DNA of 15,047 bases, taken from NCBI GenBank assembly GCA_900766045.1, contig CAAFTW010000018.1:1-15047 (forward strand). The letters are read 5' to 3'. Origin of the DNA: Clostridia bacterium. GTDB lineage: Bacteria; Bacillota; Clostridia; Peptostreptococcales; Anaerovoracaceae. A program made the translations under genes and the position numbers. Positions 14,879 to 15,047 of this stretch are shown piece after piece. Each line of letters opens with the position of its first letter. Position 1 is the first letter of the stretch. A model generated the notes under the pieces. That model was given only the letters and a program-made list of their open reading frames with translations. It did no database searches and was not told where the DNA came from.

Positions 14879-14906
14879 TTTTCAATAAAAATGATGAAAA
14901 TTTTCC

Positions 14907-14935
14907 TTGACAACCGATTGAAGCCGTGGTAATAT
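14907..14935 (+). promoter_or_regulatory. rrn-type promoter P2
   Basis: Perfect TTGACA (14907-14912), a 17-base spacer and TAATAT (14930-14935), preceded by A/T-rich 14879-14906. The start would be near 14942, where a perfect hairpin GCTTGC (14943-14948) / GCAAGC (14955-14960) begins. Confidence 0.85.
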
Positions 14936-15047
14936 AGATCATGCTTGCGAGAGAGCAAGCGCGAACATAGAAAACTGCATAGACAGGAAATGCAAGTCAA
15001 GACAAAAGCTGCGCAGATGAGAATCTGACGCAGAGAACCATAAAAGG

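Larger units (their letters stand above)
14743..15047 (+). promoter_or_regulatory. Ribosomal RNA operon promoter and leader region (inferred)
   Basis: These 305 bases hold no gene. They contain two consensus promoters about 135 bases apart, each with an A+T-rich upstream stretch, both ending in TAATAT after a 17-base spacer. A leader follows with GAACATAGAAAACTGCATAG, which resembles the sequence found before 16S rRNA in Bacillota. Strong tandem promoters with no ribosome binding site or start codon after them point to a stable-RNA operon. The mature 16S start is not reached, so the identity is inferred. Confidence 0.7.

Overview
The window is a stretch of bacterial chromosome of about 50% G+C, almost all of it housekeeping genes on the + strand. 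The gene set (PRPP synthase, peptidyl-tRNA hydrolase, Mfd, HU and the S4 protein RqcP, with MurC and a GlmU-type acetyltransferase just upstream) is a rearranged form of the glmU-prs-pth-mfd-yabO neighbourhood of Bacillota. AGGAGG-type ribosome binding sites and sigma-A-like promoters fit Bacillota, most likely class Clostridia. I cannot name the family. I see no tRNA, CRISPR array, complete insertion sequence or phage gene.

Layout. 1-1218: 3' part of a MATE efflux transporter. 1231-1665 (-): PaaI-type hotdog thioesterase, convergent with MATE and divergent from the next gene. 1911-3089: iron-dependent alcohol dehydrogenase, followed by a terminator. 3090-3539: a 450-base gap with that terminator, a good promoter and a structured leader. 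3540-4964: pyruvate kinase. From a new extended -10 promoter near 4990 there follow murC, a stand-alone GlmU acetyltransferase domain, prs, pth, mfd and an MTA/SAH-deaminase-like amidohydrolase. hup (HU) then has its own promoter and a strong terminator. An 80-base palindromic element precedes rqcP. The last 305 bases carry two tandem consensus promoters and the start of what looks like a ribosomal RNA leader, with 16S presumably just beyond the window.

How the genes work together. murC and the GlmU-like protein feed cell-wall precursor synthesis, and their reading frames overlap by one base. Prs makes PRPP for nucleotides. Pth, Mfd and RqcP all deal with stalled or aborted gene expression: Pth recycles peptidyl-tRNA, Mfd removes stalled RNA polymerase, and RqcP works in rescue of stalled 50S subunits. 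An rRNA operon seems to follow RqcP directly.

I did not find a clearly new multi-gene system. The points most worth a second look are: the GlmU homologue with no pyrophosphorylase domain; a poly-lysine tail on Pth that overlaps the mfd start; a terminator-like hairpin directly in front of the pth start codon; the palindromic element before rqcP; and short hairpins at or near the predicted 5' end of five of the six transcripts whose promoters I could place.
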